The notes under the pieces: model-generated
Seen by the model: only the letters and a program-made list of their open reading frames with translations
Databases searched by the model: none
Told to the model about the DNA's origin: nothing
Assembly: GCF_900104615.1 (NCBI RefSeq)
Contig: NZ_LT629939.1
Coordinates: forward strand, 853,116-894,805
Length of the DNA stretch: 41,690 bases
Reading direction: 5' to 3'
DNA from: Merdimmobilis hominis
Lineage (GTDB): Bacteria; Bacillota; Clostridia; Oscillospirales; Ruminococcaceae
Position numbers and translations under genes: made by a program
Shown here: positions 32,455-39,929 of the stretch, piece by piece
Numbering within the stretch: position 1 is the stretch's first letter
Layout: every line of letters begins with the position of its first letter

Positions 32455-33834
32455 ATGACTGGAGAAATCGCATTGAAGGCCATTGAAGAAGGCCGCGCCA
32501 AATTTGAGGACCTTTCCTACCACCTATGGGCTAACCCCGAGCCCGCTTACCGGGAATACATCGCCAGCGAGACCTGCATCAAAGCCCTGGAAGAGGCAGG
32601 CTTTTCCATCGAAAAAGCCGTGGGTGGGGTTCCCACCGCTTTCAAAGCCACCTATGGCTCCGGTTCCCCGGTGATCGCCCTGTTGGCCGAGTACGACGCA
32701 CTTCCTGGCCTGAGCCAGAAAGCGGTCTCCCACAAAGAGCCGGTAGAGGGCCAGAGCTGCGGTCATGGCTGCGGCCACTGCCTGATGGCTGGGGCCAATG
32801 TGGCGGCCGCTGTGGGCATCAAGGCGGAAATGGAGGCCAAAAACCTCCCCGGAACCTTGGTCTTCCTTGGCTGCCCTGCGGAAGAGCAGTTGACCGGCAA
32901 GGTCTTCATGGCCCGGGGCCATGCCTTTGACGGTTTGGATATAGCCCTCTCCTACCATCCTCTGTTCACCACAGAAGTTTCGGTGGGCAATTCCTCGGCT
33001 ATGAACACCGCCAAATTCCACTTTAAGGGAAGAACCGCCCACGCCGGCGGCGATCCTCACAATGGCCGCTCTGCCTTGGACGCTGTGGAACTGATGAACG
33101 TGGGCGCCAACTATCTGCGTGAGCATGTCACCAGCGATGTCCGCATCCACTACACCATCACCGAAGGCGGCACCGCTCCCAACATCGTCCCCGACAAAGC
33201 CTGTGTCTGGTATTATGTCCGCGCCATGCGCCGGGAGGCGGTAGAGGATGTCTATGCCCGCCTAGTGAAAGTGGCCAAAGGCGCCGCTATGATGACCGAG
33301 ACCGAAGTGGAAATTGAGTTCCTGGGCGGCTGCTACAACACCATGGCCAACATGGTCCTCTCGGAGCTTGTCCACAAAAACATGGGCGCAGTTCCCCAAG
33401 ATCCCTGGACTCCGGAAGAGATCCAGATGGCCCGGGAGATGAGCGAGGCCAGTGGCCAAAACTGGGAAAATGTGCGCCGGGCTTACAATCTGGGCGAAAA
33501 CGACACCTTGAGCAGCACCGTCCAGCCGATGAAGTTTATTGACCAATATGGCTCCACCGATGTGGGCGATGTGATGCACCTGGTCCCCACTGCTATGTTC
33601 TTTACCGCCAGTTTCCCCATGGGTGCCCCTGGCCACAGCTGGCAGAACACCGCCAGCGCCGGCAGCTCTATCGGCCATAAAGGCATGATCTACGGCGCGC
33701 GGATTCTGGCCAAGACCGTTCTGGACTGCTTTGAGAATCCCGATATTGTCAAAGCGGCCAAAGAGGAATTTGACAAAGCCACCGCCGGGAGCAAGTACCT
33801 CTGCCCCATCCCCGACGAAGTCCCTGTTCCGTAA
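32455..33834 (+). CDS. AbgB-like M20 amidohydrolase, tandem copy 3
   Basis: A 459-residue paralog of copies 1 and 2. LLAEYDALPGLSQ replaces LLGEYDALPGMSQ, and the metal-site region reads GHGCGHCLMAGAN instead of GQGCGHNLLGVAH: Asn and the following LG are lost and a Cys is gained, suggesting altered specificity. The CPAEEQLTGK and KGRTAHAGGDPHNGRSALDA motifs are kept. ATG 32455 follows AAAGGAGC; the longer upstream frame is not needed. Codon use is more GC-ending than in copy 1, except in the shared tract at 33052-33197. Followed by a bidirectional terminator. Confidence 0.92.
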   Translation: MTGEIALKAIEEGRAKFEDLSYHLWANPEPAYREYIASETCIKALEEAGFSIEKAVGGVPTAFKATYGSGSPVIALLAEYDALPGLSQKAVSHKEPVEGQSCGHGCGHCLMAGANVAAAVGIKAEMEAKNLPGTLVFLGCPAEEQLTGKVFMARGHAFDGLDIALSYHPLFTTEVSVGNSSAMNTAKFHFKGRTAHAGGDPHNGRSALDAVELMNVGANYLREHVTSDVRIHYTITEGGTAPNIVPDKACVWYYVRAMRREAVEDVYARLVKVAKGAAMMTETEVEIEFLGGCYNTMANMVLSELVHKNMGAVPQDPWTPEEIQMAREMSEASGQNWENVRRAYNLGENDTLSSTVQPMKFIDQYGSTDVGDVMHLVPTAMFFTASFPMGAPGHSWQNTASAGSSIGHKGMIYGARILAKTVLDCFENPDIVKAAKEEFDKATAGSKYLCPIPDEVPVP

Positions 33835-33846
33835 CCCCACAAATTC

Positions 33847-33876
33847 AAAAGGACCGGCCTATGGGCCGGTCCTTTT
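33847..33876. terminator. Bidirectional terminator, M20 copy 3 and DHFR-like gene
   Basis: GGACCGGCC / GGCCGGTCC with A4 on one side and T5 on the other, between convergent stop codons. Confidence 0.93.
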
Positions 33877-33878
33877 TC

Positions 33879-34442
33879 TTATTCCATCGGTTTGGTCTGA
33901 GGAGCATTCCCCCGCCGGAGGTAGGTCAGTTCGACAATGCCATTCTCCGCCTTGGTCTCCGCCAAAGCTAAGGGGATTGTGGAAAATCCCCCTTGGAAAA
34001 GGGGAATCCCTCCCCCCAGCAGCACCGGCAGGATGGAAATTTGGAACCGATCGATAAGGCCCTTCTGAAGGAGCTGCCCAGCTAGGTCCGCGCCCCCGCA
34101 GACCCAGATGTCTTTGCCCGGCCGGGCAAGCAGCTCCCGCACCACTTCCCCTGCATCCCCACAGTGGAAGGTGATTCCCTCCTGGTTGACAGCCTCCCGA
34201 TGGGTGAATACATGGCAGTGGAGCCCTGGATACGGCCACTCCCCTGGGGAGAGTTCCTCGGTCACCTGACGGTAGGTTGTGCCGCCCATCAGAATTGTGT
34301 CCACCTGCTGGAGAAACTGGGCATATCCCAGGTCTCCCAAATCCCCTGGGTTCTCCCCAACCATCCAATCCACACCGCCGTGTAAATCGGCGAGATAACC
34401 GTCCAAACTCATCCCCAGGTATAATACCACCTGCCGTTTCAT
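33879..34442 (-). CDS. Dihydrofolate reductase/RibD C-terminal-like reductase
   Basis: A 187-residue protein of the RibD_C/DHFR fold. It opens with QVVLYLGMSLDGYLADLHGGVDW, has ILMGGTTYRQV, and a C-terminal nucleotide-binding region DIWVCGGADLAGQLLQKGLIDRF and PVLLGGGIPLF. Many such stand-alone proteins are NADPH-dependent reductases of uncertain substrate; a true folate or riboflavin role is not shown. ATG 34442 follows GGAAGGGG. It begins 17 nt after the sirtuin gene on the same strand, so the two are probably cotranscribed. Confidence 0.83.
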   Translation of the reverse strand: MKRQVVLYLGMSLDGYLADLHGGVDWMVGENPGDLGDLGYAQFLQQVDTILMGGTTYRQVTEELSPGEWPYPGLHCHVFTHREAVNQEGITFHCGDAGEVVRELLARPGKDIWVCGGADLAGQLLQKGLIDRFQISILPVLLGGGIPLFQGGFSTIPLALAETKAENGIVELTYLRRGNAPQTKPME

Positions 34443-34459
34443 TCTGCCATTCCCCTTCC

Positions 34460-35182
34460 TCACCGGACTACAACTGCCCCCAGAACCCCGCCGATCCCTT
34501 CCTGGATCAAGAGATCTGCCCGATGGTCCAAGGGCGTGGCCGATTTATTGATCACCACAATGGGCCCCCCCTGATAATATTGAAGAAGCGCTGCCGCCGG
34601 ATACACCGCCAGGGAAGTCCCCCCCACGATGAGGAGGTCGGCCCGCTCCAACGCTTCCACCGCCTTTTGAACGGTGGCGCTGTCCAGGGATTCCTCGTAC
34701 AGCACTACATCCGGCTTGACGATTCCGCCGCAGCTGCACCGGGGAATCCCCTCCGACTCCAGGATGAACCGGGCGTCATACCCTTTCCCGCAACGGGTAC
34801 AATAGTTGCGGTGTACCGACCCGTGGAGCTCCAGCACTTTTCGGCTGCCCGCCAGCTGATGCAATCCATCGATGTTCTGGGTCACCACAGCCAGCAGTTT
34901 TCCCGCCTGCTCCAGTTCCGCCAGCTTTTTGTGGGCGGCGTTGGGTTTGGCATCCAGATAGAGCATCCGGCTGCGGTAAAAGGCAAAGAACTCCTCCGGG
35001 TTTTCCTTGTAAAAGTGGTGGCTGAGTATCTCCTCCGGCGGGTAACGGTACCTCTGCTGGTAAAGGCCGTCCACGCTGCGGAAATCTGGCAAGCCAGATT
35101 CCGTACTCCACCCTGCTCCGCTGAATGCGACGATCCGGCTGCTTGCGTCAACAAGTTCCTGCAACTTCTCAATAGCTGTCAT
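34460..35182 (-). CDS. cobB: NAD-dependent protein deacylase (sirtuin, SIR2 family)
   Basis: A 240-residue sirtuin. NAD-binding GAGWSTESGLPDFRS (22-36), TQNIDGLHQLAG (101-112), catalytic H120 in LELHGSVH, zinc cysteines C128, C131, C149 and C151, and VGGTSLAVYPAA. The first motif has Trp where GAGIS is usual. It removes acyl groups from lysines using NAD+. ATG 35182 with AAGGAGG upstream is 47 codons inside the longest open frame. Paired with the DHFR-like gene. The assignment to the bacterial CobB group is by family; acyl preference is not readable. Confidence 0.92.
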   Translation of the reverse strand: MTAIEKLQELVDASSRIVAFSGAGWSTESGLPDFRSVDGLYQQRYRYPPEEILSHHFYKENPEEFFAFYRSRMLYLDAKPNAAHKKLAELEQAGKLLAVVTQNIDGLHQLAGSRKVLELHGSVHRNYCTRCGKGYDARFILESEGIPRCSCGGIVKPDVVLYEESLDSATVQKAVEALERADLLIVGGTSLAVYPAAALLQYYQGGPIVVINKSATPLDHRADLLIQEGIGGVLGAVVVR

Positions 35183-35225
35183 GGATAGCCTCCTTATCTG
35201 TCTTACAAAGTCTTCCCTACCGGAT

Positions 35226-35245
35226 ATTATAGCACAAGTCTGTGC
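35226..35245 (-). promoter_or_regulatory. Extended -10 promoter with palindrome, sirtuin operon
   Basis: Minus strand TGCTATAAT (extended -10; TATAAT at 35231-35226) overlaps the inverted repeat GCACA-N4-TGTGC (35232-35245). No good -35 was seen. Confidence 0.5.
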
Positions 35246-35327
35246 AAGCGGGGAAATTTCTTGGTGGCTCCCCCTCTTCCCACCTGGGAAATTCCGGTAA
35301 GCACTGGGTAAAACCTTTGCCATTTGT

Positions 35328-35356
35328 TTGACAGGGCCATCTTTTCCCGGTATAAT
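35328..35356 (+). promoter_or_regulatory. Promoter of pduL
   Basis: TTGACA (35328-35333), 17-nt spacer, TATAAT (35351-35356): perfect consensus. Confidence 0.92.
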
Positions 35357-35403
35357 ATGGATGGATCAAAAACCCGAAATTTCGCACTTTGGAGGTTTTT
35401 TAT

Positions 35404-35979
35404 ATGGCAAAGAAGTTTATTGTGGAAACCAGCGCAAGACATGTACATCTGACCGACGCCGACCTGGAAGTCCTGTTCGGCAAAGGCGCCAAACTGACCC
35501 CGAAAAAAGACCTGTCCCAGCCTGGCCAGTTCGCCTGTGAAGAGAGAGTGGATCTGGTCGGCCCCAAGAAAACCATCGCTCGGGTGAGCGTCCTCGGCCC
35601 CACCCGTTCCCATACCCAGATTGAGGTTTCCCTGACCGACGCCCGCACCCTGGGGGTTACCGCTCCTGTCCGCGAGTCCGGTGACATCGCCGGCAGCGGC
35701 GCTATCACCCTGGTTGGCCCTGCCGGCCAGATCGAACTGACCGAAGGCGTCATCGCCGCCAAGCGCCACATCCATGCCGACCCCGCTTCCGCCGCTGAGA
35801 TGGGCGTCAAGGACAAAGATATTGTCAAGGTAAAACTGGACACCGAGGGCCGCGCCCTGATCTTTGACGACGTGGTCGTCCGGGTCAGCGACAAATACGC
35901 TCTGGCAATGCACATCGACACCGATGAGGGCAATGCTGCTGCTTGCTCCGGTGAAGTTTTTGGTGAGATCGTCAAGTAA
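35404..35979 (+). CDS. pduL: PduL-type phosphate acyltransferase
   Basis: A 191-residue protein of the PduL family, which interconverts acyl-CoA plus phosphate with acyl-phosphate plus CoA. Zinc-histidine motifs are ARHVHLTD near the N-terminus (H18, H20) and AAKRHIHADP around residues 119-128. No N-terminal encapsulation extension is present and no microcompartment shell genes are nearby, so it is likely a cytosolic phosphotransacetylase feeding acetate kinase. TTGGAGG precedes ATG 35404, under a perfect-consensus promoter. Single-gene unit. Confidence 0.93.
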   Translation: MAKKFIVETSARHVHLTDADLEVLFGKGAKLTPKKDLSQPGQFACEERVDLVGPKKTIARVSVLGPTRSHTQIEVSLTDARTLGVTAPVRESGDIAGSGAITLVGPAGQIELTEGVIAAKRHIHADPASAAEMGVKDKDIVKVKLDTEGRALIFDDVVVRVSDKYALAMHIDTDEGNAAACSGEVFGEIVK

Positions 35980-35999
35980 CTTTTTCTTCTAGTGACTGT

Positions 36000-36037
36000 A
36001 AAACAGCAGACCGCGCACCGCGGCCTGCTGTTTTTTC
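36000..36037 (+). terminator. Terminator of pduL
   Basis: AACAGCAG-A-CCGCG-CAC-CGCGG-C-CTGCTGTT, one mismatch in the stem, followed by TTTTTT. Confidence 0.92.
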
Positions 36038-36099
36038 TTTCCAGAATCCACAAAAAATTCAAACAGACCTGCTATCCTAAAACCTGGAGGTGGTATCCC

Positions 36100-36768
36100 A
36101 TGAAACGCATTTTGATTGTGGAGGACGAACCGGAAATCGGGGAATTTTTGCTGGCTTACCTACAGCAGGAGGGGTATGAGGCCGTTTGGGCCGGCGATGG
36201 CATGGAGGCAGTGGATGCCTTCCACCAGGCCCCCTTCGACCTGATCCTCCTGGACATCCTGCTGCCTAAAATAGATGGGTTTGGTGTGTGTGAACTGATC
36301 CGGCGGGAATCTCAGGTTCCCATTGTGATGCTCACCGCCTTAGACGGGGAGGAGGAGCAGATCAAAGGCTTTGACCTGGAGGTGGATGACTACGTGACCA
36401 AGCCCTTCTCCATCCCAATCCTGTTGCGGAAAATCCGGGCGGTGCTGCGCCGGTCCGGCGGGGAACCCGGGTCCGATTGCCTGCGGTACCGGGGGCTGGA
36501 ACTGGACCTGGACGCCCGGGAATGCCGCCTTGGCGGGGTGCTTCTCGACCTGACCCAAAAGGAATTCGACCTGTTGACCGAGCTGATCCACAGCCAGGGC
36601 CGGGTTCTTACCCGGGAAGTTCTGTTGGGCAAGCTGTGGGGCTACGATTTTTTCGGGGATGAACGGATTGTGGACAGCCACATCAAAAACCTGCGCAAAA
36701 AACTGCTGGGGCTGGACTGTATTGAAACGGTGAGGGGGGTAGGCTATCGTGCTGCGAAAGAAAATTGA
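36100..36768 (+). CDS. OmpR-family response regulator
   Basis: A 222-residue two-domain regulator: receiver with acidic residues E8-D9, phospho-acceptor D52 in LLDILLPKIDG and TKPFS; winged-helix output domain with LTQKEFDLLTELIHSQGRVLTREVLL, RIVDSHIKNLRKKL and ETVRGVGYR. It pairs with the histidine kinase that overlaps its end by 20 nt. ATG 36100 was chosen for TGGAGGTGG upstream. Targets cannot be read; the adjacent GyrI-like and ABC transporter genes are candidates, as in clostridial resistance modules. Confidence 0.94.
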   Translation: MKRILIVEDEPEIGEFLLAYLQQEGYEAVWAGDGMEAVDAFHQAPFDLILLDILLPKIDGFGVCELIRRESQVPIVMLTALDGEEEQIKGFDLEVDDYVTKPFSIPILLRKIRAVLRRSGGEPGSDCLRYRGLELDLDARECRLGGVLLDLTQKEFDLLTELIHSQGRVLTREVLLGKLWGYDFFGDERIVDSHIKNLRKKLLGLDCIETVRGVGYRAAKEN

Positions 36769-38299
36769 AAGCAGCCTCACTCTTCGGATCTTCTGCATCA
36801 CCTGCCTGATGCTGCTGGCCGCCAGTGCAGTCACCTATGGGATCGTCGCCTTGGCCACCCCCTACACCTATGTCACCATCCTTTCAGACCAACTGATGGA
36901 AAAATCCCACGCCTTGGTGGCGGATCTGGAAGAGACCACCTTGAGGGAGAGCGGCCCAGTGCTGGATGGCTTTATCCGGGATACCCAAGCAGAGGTCACC
37001 ATCTTCGGCCCCGACGGACAGGCGGTCGACACTGGTTCCCGCTTGGCTGCTAGGCTACATGAGGATGCAAACACGGTGGCGATCACATCGGTGGAAATCC
37101 AGGATGTGCAGGTCACCAAGGGCAAAGCCGCCATAGAAGAAGGAAGCCTCTCCTCTTATTCAGTGACTACAGAGAATTTGACCTATCCCTTTTCCTTCGC
37201 TGGGGAGGAGGGGGAATACACCGTCCACATCTCCCCTAGGGTCACCAAAGCCAACCAGACGGTCCAGGCCCTGGGCCGGGTCGCTCCTTGGCTGCTGCTC
37301 TGCATGGTGATTTTCTCCCTATTTTGCTCCCTTTTCTATTCCAGGTGGATCACCCGGCCCATTGTGCGGCTCAGCGGCATCTCCCAAAAGATGGCCGACC
37401 TGGACTTCGGCTGGACCTGCGGCGAAACCCGTCGGGATGAAATCGGGGTATTGGGCCGCAGCCTGGACCAACTTTCCAACCGGCTCTCCGCCGCCTTGGG
37501 GGAGCTGCGCTCGGCAAATGCCGCCTTACAGGAGGACATCCGGCGGGAGCGCCAACTGGAGCAGCAGCGGCTCGCCTTTTTTTCCGCCGTCTCCCACGAG
37601 CTGAAAACCCCGGTCACCATCCTAAAAGGGCAGCTCACCGGCATGCTGGAAGGGGTGGGTGTCTATGAGGACCGGGATAAATACCTGGCCCGTTCCCTCC
37701 AGGTCACCGCCCGGATGGAAGGGTTGGTTCAGGAGATTCTGACCGTCTCCCGGATGGAATCCTCCGGGTTTGCCCTCCAAACGGAGCCCTTGGACCTGGG
37801 CCGCTTGGCTGGGGACCAGCTGGCTTTGGACAGCGATTGGATGGAGCTCAAGGGCCTGCGCCTGGAAAGCGACCTTCCCCGAGGGAGGGTCATCCTGGGG
37901 GATCCCGCTCTTCTGGGCAAAGCGCTGGGGAACCTCATTTCCAACGCCGTGAATTATTCCCCTGAAGGGGCCGACATCACAGCGGCACTATGGGCGGCTG
38001 GGGGAAGGGTGGTCTTCACCTTGCAAAACAGTGGCGTTTCCCTGCCCCAGGAGGCCATCCCCCACCTGTTTGAAGCCTTTTACCGGGTAGAACAGTCCCG
38101 CAACCGGAGCACCGGCGGCAGCGGCCTGGGTCTCTACCTGGTTAAAATGATCCTCGACCGCCACGGGGCTGACTATTGGATAGAAAACACCTCCGGCGGG
38201 GTAGCGTTTACCATGTCCTTCCCCGCCGCGCCGGAAACTCTGGTGGCTTCCTTCCCCAAAACCGCCCAACCCCAGGAGGCAGTCTCAAAGAGGGCATAA
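36749..38299 (+). CDS. Membrane sensor histidine kinase
   Basis: A 516-residue kinase. Membrane segments at about 12-36 and 179-197 enclose a ~140-residue extracellular domain. They are followed by HAMP (about 199-250), a short coiled coil, the H-box AVSHELKTPVT (His283), the N-box LGNLISNAVNY, and G-boxes ending GGSGLGLYLVKMI. It phosphorylates the response regulator encoded just upstream. The start is GTG 36749, inside the regulator's last 20 nt, with GAGGGGGG upstream: overlap coupling. The signal is unknown; the domain order resembles VanS/CpxA-type sensors of cell-envelope stress. Confidence 0.93.
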   Translation: MLRKKIESSLTLRIFCITCLMLLAASAVTYGIVALATPYTYVTILSDQLMEKSHALVADLEETTLRESGPVLDGFIRDTQAEVTIFGPDGQAVDTGSRLAARLHEDANTVAITSVEIQDVQVTKGKAAIEEGSLSSYSVTTENLTYPFSFAGEEGEYTVHISPRVTKANQTVQALGRVAPWLLLCMVIFSLFCSLFYSRWITRPIVRLSGISQKMADLDFGWTCGETRRDEIGVLGRSLDQLSNRLSAALGELRSANAALQEDIRRERQLEQQRLAFFSAVSHELKTPVTILKGQLTGMLEGVGVYEDRDKYLARSLQVTARMEGLVQEILTVSRMESSGFALQTEPLDLGRLAGDQLALDSDWMELKGLRLESDLPRGRVILGDPALLGKALGNLISNAVNYSPEGADITAALWAAGGRVVFTLQNSGVSLPQEAIPHLFEAFYRVEQSRNRSTGGSGLGLYLVKMILDRHGADYWIENTSGGVAFTMSFPAAPETLVASFPKTAQPQEAVSKRA

Positions 38300-38303
38300 A
38301 TCC

Positions 38304-38340
38304 AAGCAGGGCTCCCCGATGGGGCCCTGCTTCTATTTCT
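38304..38340 (+). terminator. Terminator of the two-component operon
   Basis: AGCAGGG-CT-CCCC-GAT-GGGG-CCCTGCT followed by TCTATTTCT, a few nt past the kinase stop. Confidence 0.75.
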
Positions 38341-38382
38341 GCCTTGCCAAAAAGGCAACTTCCCCCCTTTTAAAAATCTAGT

Positions 38383-38401
38383 TGCATTTCATTTTAATGC
38401 A
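38383..38401. promoter_or_regulatory. Inverted repeat TGCATT-N7-AATGCA
   Basis: A 6-bp inverted repeat 52 nt before the GyrI-like start codon, over a possible TTGCAT -35 (38382-38387). A candidate operator. Confidence 0.4.
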
Positions 38402-38452
38402 TGGTACGGTTGGGATAGGATGCATCCGCTCTACACCGAAAGGGGAACTGCA

Positions 38453-38908
38453 ATGAACCTTCACCTGGAAACCATTCCGCCCTGCCCTGTCGCAAAGATG
38501 GGGCGAACCGGACCCTACGGCGCCGAAAATGCCGCACTCATGGAGAAAATGAAAAGTTGGGCCCGGCTCCACAGCCTGATGGGGGCGGATTCCGTCCTCT
38601 ATGCCATCGCCTGGGACAATCCCCAGACCACTCAGCCGGAGGACTGCCGCTACGATGTCTGCCTCGTCCTGCCACAGGGCCTTCTCCCACCAGATGGGGA
38701 CATGACTTTGGGGCGGATTGCCGGCGGCCGATACGCCGTCGCCGTCCTTCCCCATACCCCGGAAGGAGTGGCAAAAGGCTGGGACCAGCTCTTCCCGGCC
38801 CTCTCCCAATTGGGGGTCCAGCCCGACCCATCCCGCCCTATTTTGGAGCGATACGCCGCCCGGATGATCCAATCCCACCAATGCGAACTCTGTGTGCCCA
38901 TCCTCTGA
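38453..38908 (+). CDS. GyrI-like effector-binding domain protein
   Basis: A 151-residue protein of the GyrI/SbmC-like small-molecule-binding fold (AraC effector-binding domain). It has LETIPPCPVAKMGRTGPYGAE, 'ALMEKMKSWARLHSLMGADSVLYAIAWDNPQTT', 'CRYDVCLVLP' and 'GGRYAVAVLPHTPEGVAKGWDQLF'. These proteins bind hydrophobic or cationic ligands and some protect against antibiotics. ATG 38453 follows AAAGGGG. Placed between a two-component system and an ABC transporter. No DNA-binding domain is fused. Confidence 0.82.
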   Translation: MNLHLETIPPCPVAKMGRTGPYGAENAALMEKMKSWARLHSLMGADSVLYAIAWDNPQTTQPEDCRYDVCLVLPQGLLPPDGDMTLGRIAGGRYAVAVLPHTPEGVAKGWDQLFPALSQLGVQPDPSRPILERYAARMIQSHQCELCVPIL

Positions 38909-38921
38909 TTGCCCCTGTAAT

Positions 38922-38970
38922 CCCCCCTCCCCGGAATGAAAAACATTCTGGGGAGGGGGGATTGTTTTTT
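38922..38970 (+). terminator. Terminator of GyrI-like gene
   Basis: CCCCTCCCC-G-GAATG / CATTC-T-GGGGAGGGG stem with an A5 loop, then ATTGTTTTTT. Confidence 0.9.
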
Positions 38971-39068
38971 GGGCATCCATCTCCACCAAAACTCCACACT
39001 CCCTCCAAGGATGCTCCAAATTGAATTGATAGACTGGGGACAGCAACCATTCAAAGGAGGAAACATCC

Positions 39069-39929
39069 ATGCAGATTTCCATCGACCACCTGAGCATGAC
39101 CTATCCAACCGGCAAACAGGCCCTGCAAGACGTGACCCTCTCTTTGGAGAGCCCCAGCCTCGTCGGACTCTTAGGCCCCAACGGGGCAGGCAAATCCACC
39201 CTGATGAAGCTGTTGGTGGCAGGGCTTCTCCCCACCTCCGGCTCCATCCAGGTGGACCGACGCCCCCTCCTGCAATGCGAAAGGGAGCTGAAGGCCAAAC
39301 TGGGATATCTGCCCCAGACCTTCGGCCTTTATGAAGAGCTGACTGTCTGGCAGTTCCTGGACTATATGGCGGCCCTCAAGGGGATTGAAGACAGCACCGG
39401 TGCCATTGCGCGGGCCATCCGGGATACCAACCTGGAAGAGAAGAAAAAATGCCGGATCCGCTCCCTCTCCGGCGGGCAGCGCCAGCGGGTGGGGATCGCC
39501 CAGGCCATCTTAGGGGATCCCTCCTTCCTGATCTTTGACGAGCCCACTGTCGGCCTGGACCCGGAGGAACGGATCAACTTCCGCAACCTGTTTTCCCGCA
39601 TTGCCCAGGATAAAATCGTCCTTCTCTCCACCCATATCATTGAGGATGTACAGTCGGTCTGTAACCAGCTGATCGTCATTGACAAAGGCCGCATCCTCTT
39701 CACCGGGGCCCCGGCCAGGTTGATTCAAGCCGCCCAAGGTCACGTGGGAGTGTTTGAAGAGGCCGACCGCCGGGAGGAGGAAGGCTTTTCGGTCACTGCC
39801 CGAGTCAACACCTCCTGTGGAGTTTCCTGCCGGGTAGTGGCGGTCCAGCTCCCCCCCTTTGCCCAGCCGGTGGAACCCACTTTGGAAGACGCCTATATGT
39901 ACTGTGTGGCGCAAGGGGGGATTCGATGA
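39069..39929 (+). CDS. ABC transporter ATP-binding protein
   Basis: A 286-residue ATPase. Walker A GPNGAGKST (36-44), Q-loop region LPQTFGLYEEL, signature LSGGQRQRVGIAQAIL, Walker B FLIFDEPTVGLDPEER and H-loop LLSTHIIEDV. The C-terminal extension (about 225-286) is a short beta-rich tail. It matches the YtrB/CcmA-like exporters that work with ABC-2 permeases. The permease gene starts within its stop codon (ATGA overlap at 39926), so they form one complex. AAAGGAGGAAAC lies before ATG 39069. Confidence 0.94.
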   Translation: MQISIDHLSMTYPTGKQALQDVTLSLESPSLVGLLGPNGAGKSTLMKLLVAGLLPTSGSIQVDRRPLLQCERELKAKLGYLPQTFGLYEELTVWQFLDYMAALKGIEDSTGAIARAIRDTNLEEKKKCRIRSLSGGQRQRVGIAQAILGDPSFLIFDEPTVGLDPEERINFRNLFSRIAQDKIVLLSTHIIEDVQSVCNQLIVIDKGRILFTGAPARLIQAAQGHVGVFEEADRREEEGFSVTARVNTSCGVSCRVVAVQLPPFAQPVEPTLEDAYMYCVAQGGIR

